Shown piece after piece: positions 8,594 to 17,157 of a stretch of DNA of 64,000 nucleotides. The notes beneath the pieces are model-generated. The model had not been told where the DNA came from and did not search any database. It worked only from the letters and a program-made list of their open reading frames with translations. A program made the translations under genes and the position numbers. Where the stretch lies: the NCBI RefSeq assembly GCF_041435015.1, contig NZ_CP107989.1, forward strand, positions 3,162,001 through 3,226,000. The letters run 5' to 3'. The DNA is from Streptomyces canus (lineage in GTDB: Bacteria; Actinomycetota; Actinomycetes; Streptomycetales; Streptomycetaceae). Position 1 is the stretch's first letter. Every line of letters starts with the position of its first letter.

Positions 8594-10714
8594 TCATCCC
8601 CGCAGATCCACCAGCAGCGGCGGCGCGTGCTCGCCCTTCACCGTGGTCAGCGACAGCACCGCGTGCCCCGCCGGCACCCCGTGCGCGAGTTCGGACGCGG
8701 ACCACCGCTCCCGCTCGACCTGCCGCACGGTCACCGCCCGCGCGGTCGGCGCCTTGCCGGTGATGACCTGGCGCACCGCGTGCAGCACCTTGCCGGCCGG
8801 GGTCTCGGCGATGATCTGCCGGTCGGTGACGTCCCGCGCCTCGATCCACTCCTTGCCCCACACCTCGGCGAAGTCCTGCCCGTCCCACGGGGTGAGCCCG
8901 GACAGCGCCATCCGGCACCCGATGGCCCCGAGCAGGGGCCCGCGCAGCGGCCGCGGTACGTCGTCCAGCGTCCGCAGCGTCAGCACCACTCCCGCGTTGC
9001 CGGACCGCAGCCGCTGAACGCCCCGTACGGCTTCTGGGGTCACGACCCCCGTGGCGTCGTCGATGACCAGACAGGCGAACAGCGACCGGTCCTCCCGTAC
9101 CGCGACGCTCGCCGTGAACTGTGCGAGCACCAGCCGCGCCAGCATCCGCGAGGCGTCGGCGTGCCCGCGCTGGGGGAGGTCGATCCGGACCCGGACGGGG
9201 TGGTCGAGGGCCTTCAGCGAGAACGGCCGCGACTGTCCGGACGTGTCGAAGAACCCCGCGAAGGCGGGCCGGTCGAGCAGCGCGACCCGGTCCGCGAGAA
9301 TGCCTCCCACATCCCCCGGATTCCCCATCTGCCGCTCCCGCGCGTCGAGTTCCCGCAGCAGCGACTCCTGCCGGGAGTCCTCGAGCCCCTTGCGCAGCGC
9401 GGCCATCGGCCCCGGCGCCCCGTCGAGCAGCTGACGCAGCTCCGGTACGGAGGGGAAGCGGCCGTGGACCGACCGGAACGGTCCGAGGAGCTGGGCCAGC
9501 ACCGTGGTCGACCGTCGGGTGTCGCCCCCCTGATGAGGCTCGGCGAGGTCCCCGACGAGCGCCTCGGCGAGCACGGCCGCGGCTTCGTCCGGATCGGCCG
9601 TACCGCCGTACAGGTCGAGGTTGTACACCGACTCCGGATTCCCGATCTGTACGACGACGTCGTAGGCGTCGGCCGGTCCGAGCCCCACGCCCACGGCTCC
9701 GACCACCACGACGGCGGCCCGTCCGGCGAGGGCGTGCAGACACAGCGACTCGGCGAGCGGCCTGATGACGGTCCCGGTCTTGCCGGACCCGGCCGGCCCC
9801 ACGGCGAGCAGCGAGGTACCGAGCAGCTCGGGCCCGAGCCCGAGCCCGGTCCCCCGATAGGCGTACGGATTACGGGCGTCGTCGGCGGTCGTCCCCAGCC
9901 GCACCTGCCCGGTGAGGAGATCGTGCCGAGCGAGCCGAGCGGGCAGATCCCGCTCCCCGGAGGGGTGCAGACAGGCGGCTGCGCCGTCCTGGAGCACGGC
10001 ACCGGTGAACGTGGCCAGCCCGAACCGCCCACTGCGCACGCCCTGCCAGGCACGGGCGATACGAGCGTGGTCGACGTCGCGCATGCGCCCGGCCCTGGCC
10101 TCGGCTGCGAGCCGCTCGGCGGCGTCGACGGCACCGGCAGCGCGGAGCTGGGGCCATTCGGCGGGGTCCTCTTCGGGGGCGGGCGGCGGTTCATGCGCGG
10201 GTACGGCTCGACGCCAGGCAGGGGGGCCGAACCGGCGCCAGACCTCACCCCAGCGACCGAGCTTGCCCACGACGACCATGATGATCAACGCGATGAGCAC
10301 CTTGTAACCCGTGTAGAGGAGGGCGGTGCCCGTCCGGCCGAGGGCGCCGTCGGGGCCGCGCCAGGAGTCAGGCGTGATCAGAAGAAGCGGAACCCACCAC
10401 CAGTCGCCGAGATAACCGTTCTGGAGCAGCGACCAGACGAGCCAGCCCACGAGGAACGCGATCAACGCGCCGCTGATCAACTGGCGGCCGGGAATCAGTT
10501 CCGGTTCCGCCTCCGGCCGGGGCCGGTGTCCGAACCGCCACACCCCGGGCAGCGTCTCGGACCGTGGCGTCCGCAGCCACGTCAGGAACGCCGAGCCGTC
10601 CGGCAGTGGTGGCACCCCAGGCGCCTGGGACGGCATCGGCGGCATATCGGACCGTGCCCGTGGCACAGGATTCGCATGCGTACCCCGCGCGTCCCGCGTC
10701 CCGTCGCTGTCCAT
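8594..10714 (-). CDS. Solitary VirD4/FtsK-like membrane ATPase
   Basis: 706 residues from ATG 10714, chosen because GGGAG lies eight bases upstream; an ATG at 10750 is a weaker alternative. A proline-rich N-terminus is followed by two membrane spans (about residues 78-98 and 130-150). The ATPase part has Walker A GPAGSGKTGT and a Walker-B-like stretch FACLVIDDATG in which DD replaces the usual DE. The architecture resembles conjugation coupling proteins and TraG-like ATPases, which move DNA or protein through a membrane. No relaxase, type IV or ESX gene adjoins it. It is probably conserved in streptomycetes as a stand-alone gene of unknown function. Confidence 0.7.
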   Translation of the reverse strand: MDSDGTRDARGTHANPVPRARSDMPPMPSQAPGVPPLPDGSAFLTWLRTPRSETLPGVWRFGHRPRPEAEPELIPGRQLISGALIAFLVGWLVWSLLQNGYLGDWWWVPLLLITPDSWRGPDGALGRTGTALLYTGYKVLIALIIMVVVGKLGRWGEVWRRFGPPAWRRAVPAHEPPPAPEEDPAEWPQLRAAGAVDAAERLAAEARAGRMRDVDHARIARAWQGVRSGRFGLATFTGAVLQDGAAACLHPSGERDLPARLARHDLLTGQVRLGTTADDARNPYAYRGTGLGLGPELLGTSLLAVGPAGSGKTGTVIRPLAESLCLHALAGRAAVVVVGAVGVGLGPADAYDVVVQIGNPESVYNLDLYGGTADPDEAAAVLAEALVGDLAEPHQGGDTRRSTTVLAQLLGPFRSVHGRFPSVPELRQLLDGAPGPMAALRKGLEDSRQESLLRELDARERQMGNPGDVGGILADRVALLDRPAFAGFFDTSGQSRPFSLKALDHPVRVRIDLPQRGHADASRMLARLVLAQFTASVAVREDRSLFACLVIDDATGVVTPEAVRGVQRLRSGNAGVVLTLRTLDDVPRPLRGPLLGAIGCRMALSGLTPWDGQDFAEVWGKEWIEARDVTDRQIIAETPAGKVLHAVRQVITGKAPTARAVTVRQVERERWSASELAHGVPAGHAVLSLTTVKGEHAPPLLVDLRG

Positions 10715-10939
10715 CGCCCCTGCTCCCTGACCAGCCGTTCCGTCCACCATCAGCGGCCAATCTAACGCCCCCGCCAGGGGAGTTCACTGCTTACGTGGCC
10801 GGGCGTCGCGGTCGGCGCCATGTCCACCGCGGACAACCCGATCTCCTGACAACGCCCACATGGAGCATGCCCACCCCCCGGCCACCGGCCTAGCCTGCGA
10901 GAAAGAAGGTAAGCGTCAGCACCACCCCAGGAGCCCCTC

Positions 10940-12274
10940 ATGACCGCACTGCCGCAGGAGCGCCGCCTCGTCACCGCCATCCCGGGACCCAAGTCGCAGG
11001 AGCTGCAGGCCCGCCGGGTCGCCGCGGTCGCGCAGGGAGTGGGGTCCGTGCTGCCCGTCTTCACGGCGCGCGCGGGCGGCGGGATCATCGAGGACATCGA
11101 CGGGAACCGGCTGATCGACTTCGGTTCGGGCATCGCCGTGACGTCCGTCGGCGCCTCCGCCGAGGCCGTCGTACGCCGGGCCTCCGCCCAGTTGGCCGAT
11201 TTCACCCACACCTGTTTCATGGTCACCCCGTACGAGGGCTATGTGGAGGTCGCCGAGGCCCTCGCCGAGCTCACCCCGGGTGACCACGCCAAGAAGTCGG
11301 CCCTGTTCAACAGCGGCGCCGAGGCCGTGGAGAACGCCGTCAAGATCGCCCGCGCCCACACCAAGCGGCAGGCCGTCGTCGTCTTCGACCACGGCTACCA
11401 CGGCCGCACCAACCTCACCATGGCCCTGACCGCGAAGAACATGCCGTACAAGCACGGCTTCGGCCCCTTCGCGCCCGAGGTCTACCGCGTCCCCGTCGCC
11501 TACGGCTACCGCTGGCCCACCGGCCCCGAGAACGCGGGCCCCGAGGCCGCCGCCCAGGCCATCGACCAGATCACCAAGCAGGTCGGCCCGGAGAACGTCG
11601 CCGCGATCATCATCGAGCCCGTCCTGGGCGAGGGCGGCTTCATCGAGCCCGCCAAGGGCTTCCTGCCGGCGATCAGCCGGTTCGCCAGGGACAACGGCAT
11701 CGTCTTCGTCGCCGACGAGATCCAGTCCGGCTTCTGCCGCACCGGCCAGTGGTTCGCCTGCGAGGACGAGGGCATCGTCCCGGACCTGATCACCACCGCC
11801 AAGGGCATCGCCGGCGGTCTCCCGCTCGCCGCCGTCACCGGCCGCGCCGAGATCATGGACGCCGCCCACGCCGGCGGCCTCGGCGGCACCTACGGCGGCA
11901 ACCCGGTGGCCTGCGCGGGCGCGCTCGGCTCGATCGAGACGATGAAGGAGCTCGACCTCAACACCAGGGCGAAGAACATCGAGACGGTCATGAAGGCCCG
12001 CCTCACCGCCATGGCGGACAAGTTCGACATCATCGGCGACATCCGCGGCCGCGGCGCCATGATCGCCATCGAGCTCGTCAAGGACCGCACGACCAAGGAG
12101 CCCAACCCGGAGGCGACCGCCGCGCTCGCGAAGGCCTGCCACCAGGAGGGGCTGCTGGTCCTGACCTGTGGCACGTACGGCAACGTCCTGCGCTTCCTGC
12201 CCCCGCTCGTCATCGGCGAGGACCTGCTCAACGAGGGCCTCGACATCATCGAGCAGGCCTTCGCCCGCATCTGA
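10940..12274 (+). CDS. gabT: 4-aminobutyrate aminotransferase
   Basis: 444 residues, class III PLP aminotransferase. It shows the pyridine-ring aspartate in FVADEIQSG (about Asp259) and the Schiff-base lysine in ITTAKGIAGG (about Lys288), and the YHGRT and EPVLGEGGF motifs fit GabT. It converts GABA and 2-oxoglutarate to succinate semialdehyde and glutamate in the cytoplasm. AGGAG lies six bases before the ATG. It is monocistronic by position. The flanking PucR, aldehyde dehydrogenases and polyamine importer place it at the end of putrescine degradation. Confidence 0.95.
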   Translation: MTALPQERRLVTAIPGPKSQELQARRVAAVAQGVGSVLPVFTARAGGGIIEDIDGNRLIDFGSGIAVTSVGASAEAVVRRASAQLADFTHTCFMVTPYEGYVEVAEALAELTPGDHAKKSALFNSGAEAVENAVKIARAHTKRQAVVVFDHGYHGRTNLTMALTAKNMPYKHGFGPFAPEVYRVPVAYGYRWPTGPENAGPEAAAQAIDQITKQVGPENVAAIIIEPVLGEGGFIEPAKGFLPAISRFARDNGIVFVADEIQSGFCRTGQWFACEDEGIVPDLITTAKGIAGGLPLAAVTGRAEIMDAAHAGGLGGTYGGNPVACAGALGSIETMKELDLNTRAKNIETVMKARLTAMADKFDIIGDIRGRGAMIAIELVKDRTTKEPNPEATAALAKACHQEGLLVLTCGTYGNVLRFLPPLVIGEDLLNEGLDIIEQAFARI

Positions 12275-12289
12275 GGAGAAACACAGCAG

Positions 12290-12316
12290 GTCGGAAGCGG
12301 ACTCGCACCTTCCGAC
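12290..12316 (+). terminator. Hairpin after gabT
   Basis: GTCGGAAG (12290-12297) pairs with CTTCCGAC (12309-12316) around an 11-base loop, 16 bp after the gabT stop. The position fits a transcription terminator; there is no T tract. Confidence 0.6.
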
Positions 12317-12460
12317 ACCACCCGCCCCAGGCGTGACAACCCCCCGGATTCCGGGGCTGCGGTGGCGAACGGCAGAGGGTGTGAAGAAGGTGTGCGAGGT
12401 GGTTGTGAGGATGCGATTCCGCCTGTCGTACGCCGCCACCCTGCCGTAGGTTCTACCCAG

Positions 12461-13285
12461 ATGAGAGATACACCCCGCCCACAGGGGACTGTGGGCGACA
12501 TCAGGCCGGGGCCTCCCCAGCTTCGACCTGGTCGTGCCCTCGCGCACACAACTGGAGCCTCTGGCTCCGGATCTCCTCACCGATCGGACAGTCGCCCGCC
12601 CCAAACCCCCCGGGGCGGCCGACCATCCGATCCGATCGGCCGCCTCGGAACCACCCCCCCTGTTCCGGGGCGGCCGGCCTTCCTCATCTTCCTTCTCGGA
12701 AGCGCGGTCCTCCTCTTCGCCCTGATCACCTGGCAGGTCGTCGAGGACGGGCCGCTTCTGCGTGTCGACGAGCGCGTCAGCCGCGCACTGGTCCACCCGG
12801 ACCTCGGCTCGGCGGCCCTCGCCGACCTGGGCAATGTCGAGGTCGCGGTTCCGGTCCTGGTCGCGGCCCTCCTCTGGTCGGCCCGGCGGGCCCGGCGCAC
12901 GGGTACGGACCGCTGGTGGCTGCCGCCCGTCGCGGCGGCCGCCCTGATGGCACTGGTCCCGGCCCTGGTGGTCCCCCTCAAGGAGCTCACCGCCCGCTCG
13001 GGCACCCCGGTCGTCCCGCCCGGTACCGGCTACTACCCCTCGGGGCACACCGCCACGGCCGCCATCGCCTACGGCGCCGCCACCCTGCTCGTCCTCCCCT
13101 GGCTCCGCACCACCCGCACCCGCCGCGCACTCGTCGTCCTCTACGGCCTTGTCGTTCTCGGCGTCTCCTTCGGCCTGGTCCGCCGCGGCTGGCACTGGCC
13201 CCTGGACGTGGTGGCCAGCTGGTGCCTCTGCACGGCCCTGCTGCTCGGGTTCTGGCTTTTCCTGGCACGACTCGGCCGCCGCTGA
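12461..13285 (+). CDS. PAP2-superfamily membrane phosphatase
   Basis: 274 residues from ATG 12461; start uncertain. The acid-phosphatase motifs are in order: KELTARSGTP, PSGHTATAA and RGWHWPLDV, with five to six membrane spans. A long basic and proline-rich N-terminal stretch precedes the first span near residue 75. Such enzymes dephosphorylate undecaprenyl pyrophosphate, phosphatidate or other lipid phosphates at the outer membrane face. No strong ribosome site is seen; TAGGTT eight bases before the ATG could be a -10, so the transcript may be leaderless. Confidence 0.85.
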   Translation: MRDTPRPQGTVGDIRPGPPQLRPGRALAHTTGASGSGSPHRSDSRPPQTPRGGRPSDPIGRLGTTPPVPGRPAFLIFLLGSAVLLFALITWQVVEDGPLLRVDERVSRALVHPDLGSAALADLGNVEVAVPVLVAALLWSARRARRTGTDRWWLPPVAAAALMALVPALVVPLKELTARSGTPVVPPGTGYYPSGHTATAAIAYGAATLLVLPWLRTTRTRRALVVLYGLVVLGVSFGLVRRGWHWPLDVVASWCLCTALLLGFWLFLARLGRR

Positions 13286-13416
13286 ACTCCTGGTCACACT
13301 GGGCGTTGTCGCTGCCGGCGGGGGACGCCCGCAGCGCCGAACTCCCACTGTGCACAGGACTCCCCGGTCCACGTCGGCAGCACGGGCGGCCGACGACGGC
13401 GCGGTGGTGCGTCGGT

Positions 13417-13872
13417 TCAGCCGTCGCCCTCCGTCGCCAGGCCCGCCGCCGCCTCGTGCATGGCCAGTTCGAGCAGCGCCGGATCGACGAGAATGCCGGA
13501 GCCGTCCGGCGGGACCAGCCAGCGCACCCCTCCCCCGGCCACCCGGCCCGGGTACGGCACGACGATCCAGGTGCCGGCACCGGCCGTACGGATACCGGTG
13601 CCGAGCCAGCGGGCCGCGGTGCCCGGCGGCACGAAGAAGCCCATCCGCGCGTCGCCGAAGTCGACGAGCACCGGGCCCAGCCGGTCGAGGATGCGGGTGA
13701 GGACATCGAGCGTCGGGTAGCCGAGTCCGCCCGGCAGAATCAGTACGTCCCAGGCCTTGCCGGCTGGAAGCAGCGCGACCCCGAGGGGGTTGCGCTCCCA
13801 CTCCCAGCGGCAGGCCTCGGGATCCGGTGCGACGGATGCCAGCCACTCGACCGCCGTCTTCGCCCCACTCAT
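13417..13872 (-). CDS. Conserved hypothetical protein, possibly a stand-alone primase/polymerase-like fold
   Basis: 151 residues, no signal peptide or membrane span. The sequence has the PAGKAWDVLILP, DFGDARMGFFVPPGTA and WIVVPYPGR segments, which recall the N-terminal part of actinobacterial bifunctional primase/polymerase-like proteins, but the metal-binding residues of an active enzyme are not obvious. It is transcribed leftwards, 120 bp beyond the FAD oxidase gene, and could be read from the end of the polyamine operon. Function unknown. Confidence 0.7.
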   Translation of the reverse strand: MSGAKTAVEWLASVAPDPEACRWEWERNPLGVALLPAGKAWDVLILPGGLGYPTLDVLTRILDRLGPVLVDFGDARMGFFVPPGTAARWLGTGIRTAGAGTWIVVPYPGRVAGGGVRWLVPPDGSGILVDPALLELAMHEAAAGLATEGDG

Positions 13873-13992
13873 GACAGGACCTCCCCTTCCCTCATCGACG
13901 CTGATCGCGTCACGAAGGAGAGGAAGTTCTCCTGCCGAGCATTACGCGGGTTCTGACCACCCGTTGGAGTGAATCAGATCACATACGACCGT

Positions 13993-15411
13993 TCAGCTGT
14001 CGAATCCCAGACCGAGCTTGTCCATGGTCCGCAGCCACAGGTTGCGCCGCCCACCGTGCGCGTCGGCACGGGCCAGCGACCACTTGGTGAGGGCGATACC
14101 CGTCCAGGCGAAGGGCTCCGGCGGGAACGGCAGCGGCTTCCTGCGGACCATCTCCAGCGAGGTCCGCTCGGTGCTCTCCCCGGCCAGCAGATCCAGCATC
14201 ACGTCCGCCCCGAACCGGGTCGCGCCGACACCGAGACCCGTGTAGCCGGCCGCGTACGCCACCTTGCCGTGGTGCGCGGTGCCGTAGAACGCGGAGAACC
14301 GCGAGCAGGTGTCGATCGCGCCGCCCCACGCGTGCGTGAAGCGGACGCCCTCCAGCTGCGGGAAGCAGGTGAAGAAGTGCCCGGCGAGCTTGGCGTACGT
14401 CTCCGGCCGGTCGTCGTACTCGGCCCGCACCCGGCCGCCGTACGGGTAGACCGCGTCGTACCCGCCCCACAGGACGCGGTTGTCGGCGGAGAGCCGGAAG
14501 TAGTGGAACTGGTTGGCGCTGTCGCCCAGGCCCTGCCGGTTCTTCCAGCCGATCGCCGCGATCTGCTGGTCGCTCAGCGGCTCGGTCATCAGCGCGTAGT
14601 CGTAGACCGGCACGGTGTACGCCCGTACCCGCTTGACCAGGCTGGGGAAGATGTTCGTGCCGAGCGCGACCTTCCGGGCCCGGACCGAACCGTACGGCGT
14701 GCGTACGGCCATGCCGGCGCCGTAGGACTTCAGGTCCAGGGCGGGCGTGTTCTCGTAGATCCGGACACCGAGTCCCAGGCACGCCCGCTTCAGGCCCCAG
14801 ACGAGCTTGGCCGGGTTGAGCATGGCCACGCCCCGGCGGTCCCACAGTCCCGCCTCGAAGGTCGGCGAGTCCACCTGCTCCCGCACCGCGTCGGCGTCCA
14901 GGAAGTCGACACCGTCGGCGAGGTCCTGCTGCTGGAGCTCCTCGTACCAGTCGCGGAGTTCCCGGGCCTGGTACGTCTCGGTCGCCACGTCGATCTCGCC
15001 GGTGCGCTCGAACTCGCAGTCGAGGTCGTGCCGGGCGACCGCCTTCTCGATCTCGTCGAGATTGCGGGCGCCCAGCTCCTGGAGCTTGTGGATCTCGTCC
15101 GGCCAGCGGGTCAGCCCGTTGGACAGACCGTGGGTGAGGGAGGCGGCACAGAAGCCGCCGTTGCGACCGGAGGCGGCCCAGCCCACCTCACGGCCTTCCA
15201 GCAGGACCACGTCCCGCTGCGGGTCCCGCTCCTTCGCGTTGAGCGCGGTCCACAGCCCGCTGTACCCACCGCCGACGACCAGCAGGTCGCAGGTCTCGGC
15301 GCCGGTGAGGGCGGGCTCGGGGCGGGGCCTGCCGGGGTCGTCCAGCCAGTACGGGACCGGCCGGACCTCGGAAAGTGCCTTTGTCCAACGGCTCATGGCG
15401 CCTGGGGCCAT
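13993..15411 (-). CDS. FAD-dependent amine oxidase, gamma-glutamylputrescine oxidase-like
   Basis: 472 residues. The FAD-binding Rossmann motif VVGGGYSGLWTAL lies near residues 44-57, followed by GRNGGFCAASL, typical of the DAO/PuuB family. AGGGAG is eight bases before the ATG. PuuB-type enzymes oxidise gamma-glutamylputrescine or a related amine to the aldehyde with release of hydrogen peroxide. It is the last gene of the polyamine operon, 12 bp after potC, and the ALDH at the head of the same operon would oxidise its aldehyde product. The exact amine substrate is inferred from context. Confidence 0.87.
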   Translation of the reverse strand: MAPGAMSRWTKALSEVRPVPYWLDDPGRPRPEPALTGAETCDLLVVGGGYSGLWTALNAKERDPQRDVVLLEGREVGWAASGRNGGFCAASLTHGLSNGLTRWPDEIHKLQELGARNLDEIEKAVARHDLDCEFERTGEIDVATETYQARELRDWYEELQQQDLADGVDFLDADAVREQVDSPTFEAGLWDRRGVAMLNPAKLVWGLKRACLGLGVRIYENTPALDLKSYGAGMAVRTPYGSVRARKVALGTNIFPSLVKRVRAYTVPVYDYALMTEPLSDQQIAAIGWKNRQGLGDSANQFHYFRLSADNRVLWGGYDAVYPYGGRVRAEYDDRPETYAKLAGHFFTCFPQLEGVRFTHAWGGAIDTCSRFSAFYGTAHHGKVAYAAGYTGLGVGATRFGADVMLDLLAGESTERTSLEMVRRKPLPFPPEPFAWTGIALTKWSLARADAHGGRRNLWLRTMDKLGLGFDS

Positions 15412-15423
15412 GATGTCAACTCC

Positions 15424-16227
15424 CTACAGGGGCTTTTGCTTGTTACGGCGGTTGCTGACGACCATCGAGCCCAGCACCAGAAGCACGGCGACGAGGAACA
15501 TGGTCGTACCGATGACGTTGATCTGAACGGGCGTTCCGCGCTGTGCCGAACCCCAGACGAACATGGGGAAGGTGACGGTCGAGCCCGCGTTGAAGTTGGT
15601 GATGATGAAATCGTCGAAGGAGAGCGCGAAGGCGAGCAGAGCGCCCGCGGCGATTCCGGGGGCGGCGATCGGCAGGGTGACCCGGAGGAAGGTCTGCAGG
15701 GGCCCGGCGTAGAGGTCCTGGGCCGCCTGCTCCAGGCGTGGGTCCATCGACATCACGCGCGCCTTCACCGCCGTCACGACGAAGCTGAGGCAGAACATGA
15801 TGTGGGCGATGAGGATCGTCCAGAAGCCCAGCTGGGCGCCCATGTTGAGGAACAGGGTGAGCAGCGAGGCCGCCATGACGACCTCGGGCATCGCCATCGG
15901 CAGGAAGATCAGCGAGTTCACGGCGCCGCGGGCGCGGAAGCGGTAGCGGACCAGCGCGAAGGCGATCATCGTGCCGAGGGCGGTCGCGCCGATCGTCGCC
16001 CAGAACGCGATCTGGAGGCTGATGGAGAGCGAGCCGCACATGTCGGCGACCCCGCAGGGGTCCTTCCAGGCGTCCAGGGAGAACTGCTGCCACTGGTAAT
16101 TGAAGCGGCCCTTCGGTTTGTTGAAGGAGAACACCGTGACGACGACGTTCGGCAGCAGCAGATATCCGAGCGTGATCAGTCCGGCGATGACGACGAGGTG
16201 GCGCTTGAGCCAGTTGACGAAGGTCAT
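15424..16227 (-). CDS. potC: Spermidine/putrescine ABC permease, PotC-like
   Basis: 267 residues with six membrane spans and the EAA-loop region LEQAAQDLYAGPLQTFLRVTLP that docks on the ATPase. The short N-terminal tail and SFDDFIITNF segment are typical of PotC. Its ATG directly abuts the TAA of potB, so the two permeases are coupled and made in equal amounts. It forms half of the inner-membrane channel of the polyamine importer. Confidence 0.92.
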   Translation of the reverse strand: MTFVNWLKRHLVVIAGLITLGYLLLPNVVVTVFSFNKPKGRFNYQWQQFSLDAWKDPCGVADMCGSLSISLQIAFWATIGATALGTMIAFALVRYRFRARGAVNSLIFLPMAMPEVVMAASLLTLFLNMGAQLGFWTILIAHIMFCLSFVVTAVKARVMSMDPRLEQAAQDLYAGPLQTFLRVTLPIAAPGIAAGALLAFALSFDDFIITNFNAGSTVTFPMFVWGSAQRGTPVQINVIGTTMFLVAVLLVLGSMVVSNRRNKQKPL

Positions 16228-17157
16228 TTAAACCAGATCCTCCGTGCCGGACCTACGGATGTAGAGCGTGACCATGAAGAGAATCGCGGCCATCAGGATG
16301 AAGGAGAGAGCCGCCGCCGTCGGATAGTCCAGAATCCTCAGGAACTGCGTCTGGATGACGTTTCCGACCATGCGGGTGTCGGTGGAGCCGAGCAGATCCG
16401 CGTTGACGTAGTCACCGGCGGCCGGGATGAAGGTCAGCAGCGTCCCGGAGACCACGCCCGGCATCGACAGCGGGAAGGTGACCTTGCGGAAGGTGGTGAC
16501 CGGCTTGGCGTACAGGTCGCCCGCCGCCTCGTGCAGCCGCCCGTCGATGCGTTCCAGCGAGGTGTAGAGCGGAAGGATCATGAACGGCAGGAAGTTGTAC
16601 GTCAGACCGCACACCACCGCGAGCGGCGTGGCCAGCACACGGTCGCCGGCGGTCCAGCCCAGCCAGTTGGTGACGTCCAGGACGTGCAGCGTGTTGAGCG
16701 TGCTCACCACCGGGCCGCTGTCCGCGAGGATCGTCTTCCAGGCGAGGGTGCGGATCAGGAAGCTGGTGAAGAACGGCGCGATCACCAGGATCATGATCAG
16801 GTTCCGCCAGCGACCCGCGCGGAACGCGATGAGATACGCGAGTGGATACCCCAGCACCAGGCAGAGGACCGTCGCGGCACCGGCGTACAGGATCGAGCGC
16901 AGGAACTGCGGCCAGTACTGGGACAGGGCGTCCCAGTAGGTCGCCAGGTGCCAGGTGACCTTGTAGCCCTCCTCCAGGGAGCCCGTCTGCACGGACGTGG
17001 AGGCCTGGTAGATCATCGGCAGCGCGAAGAAGACCAGCAGCCACAGGATGCCGGGCAGCAGCAGCCAGTACGGCGTGAAGCGGCCCCTCTTGCGCGGGGG
17101 CTTCTTCTCGGGCGCGGTCGGGGTGAGAGGCGGCGGCGCCTCGGTGAGGGTCGCCAT
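16228..17157 (-). CDS. potB: Spermidine/putrescine ABC permease, PotB-like
   Basis: 309 residues with six membrane spans and the EAA-loop LHEAAGDLYAKPVTTFRKVTFP. A proline/lysine-rich N-terminal tail of about 25 residues precedes the first span. Its ATG shares one base with the potA stop (ATGA). It pairs with PotC in the importer. Confidence 0.92.
   Translation of the reverse strand: MATLTEAPPPLTPTAPEKKPPRKRGRFTPYWLLLPGILWLLVFFALPMIYQASTSVQTGSLEEGYKVTWHLATYWDALSQYWPQFLRSILYAGAATVLCLVLGYPLAYLIAFRAGRWRNLIMILVIAPFFTSFLIRTLAWKTILADSGPVVSTLNTLHVLDVTNWLGWTAGDRVLATPLAVVCGLTYNFLPFMILPLYTSLERIDGRLHEAAGDLYAKPVTTFRKVTFPLSMPGVVSGTLLTFIPAAGDYVNADLLGSTDTRMVGNVIQTQFLRILDYPTAAALSFILMAAILFMVTLYIRRSGTEDLV

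Noticed and set aside
12342..12356. CCCCGGATTCCGGGG palindrome as a shared operator with 21181-21197
   Set aside because: The loop is one base and the 9-bp core CGGATTCCG could recur by chance in DNA of this composition.
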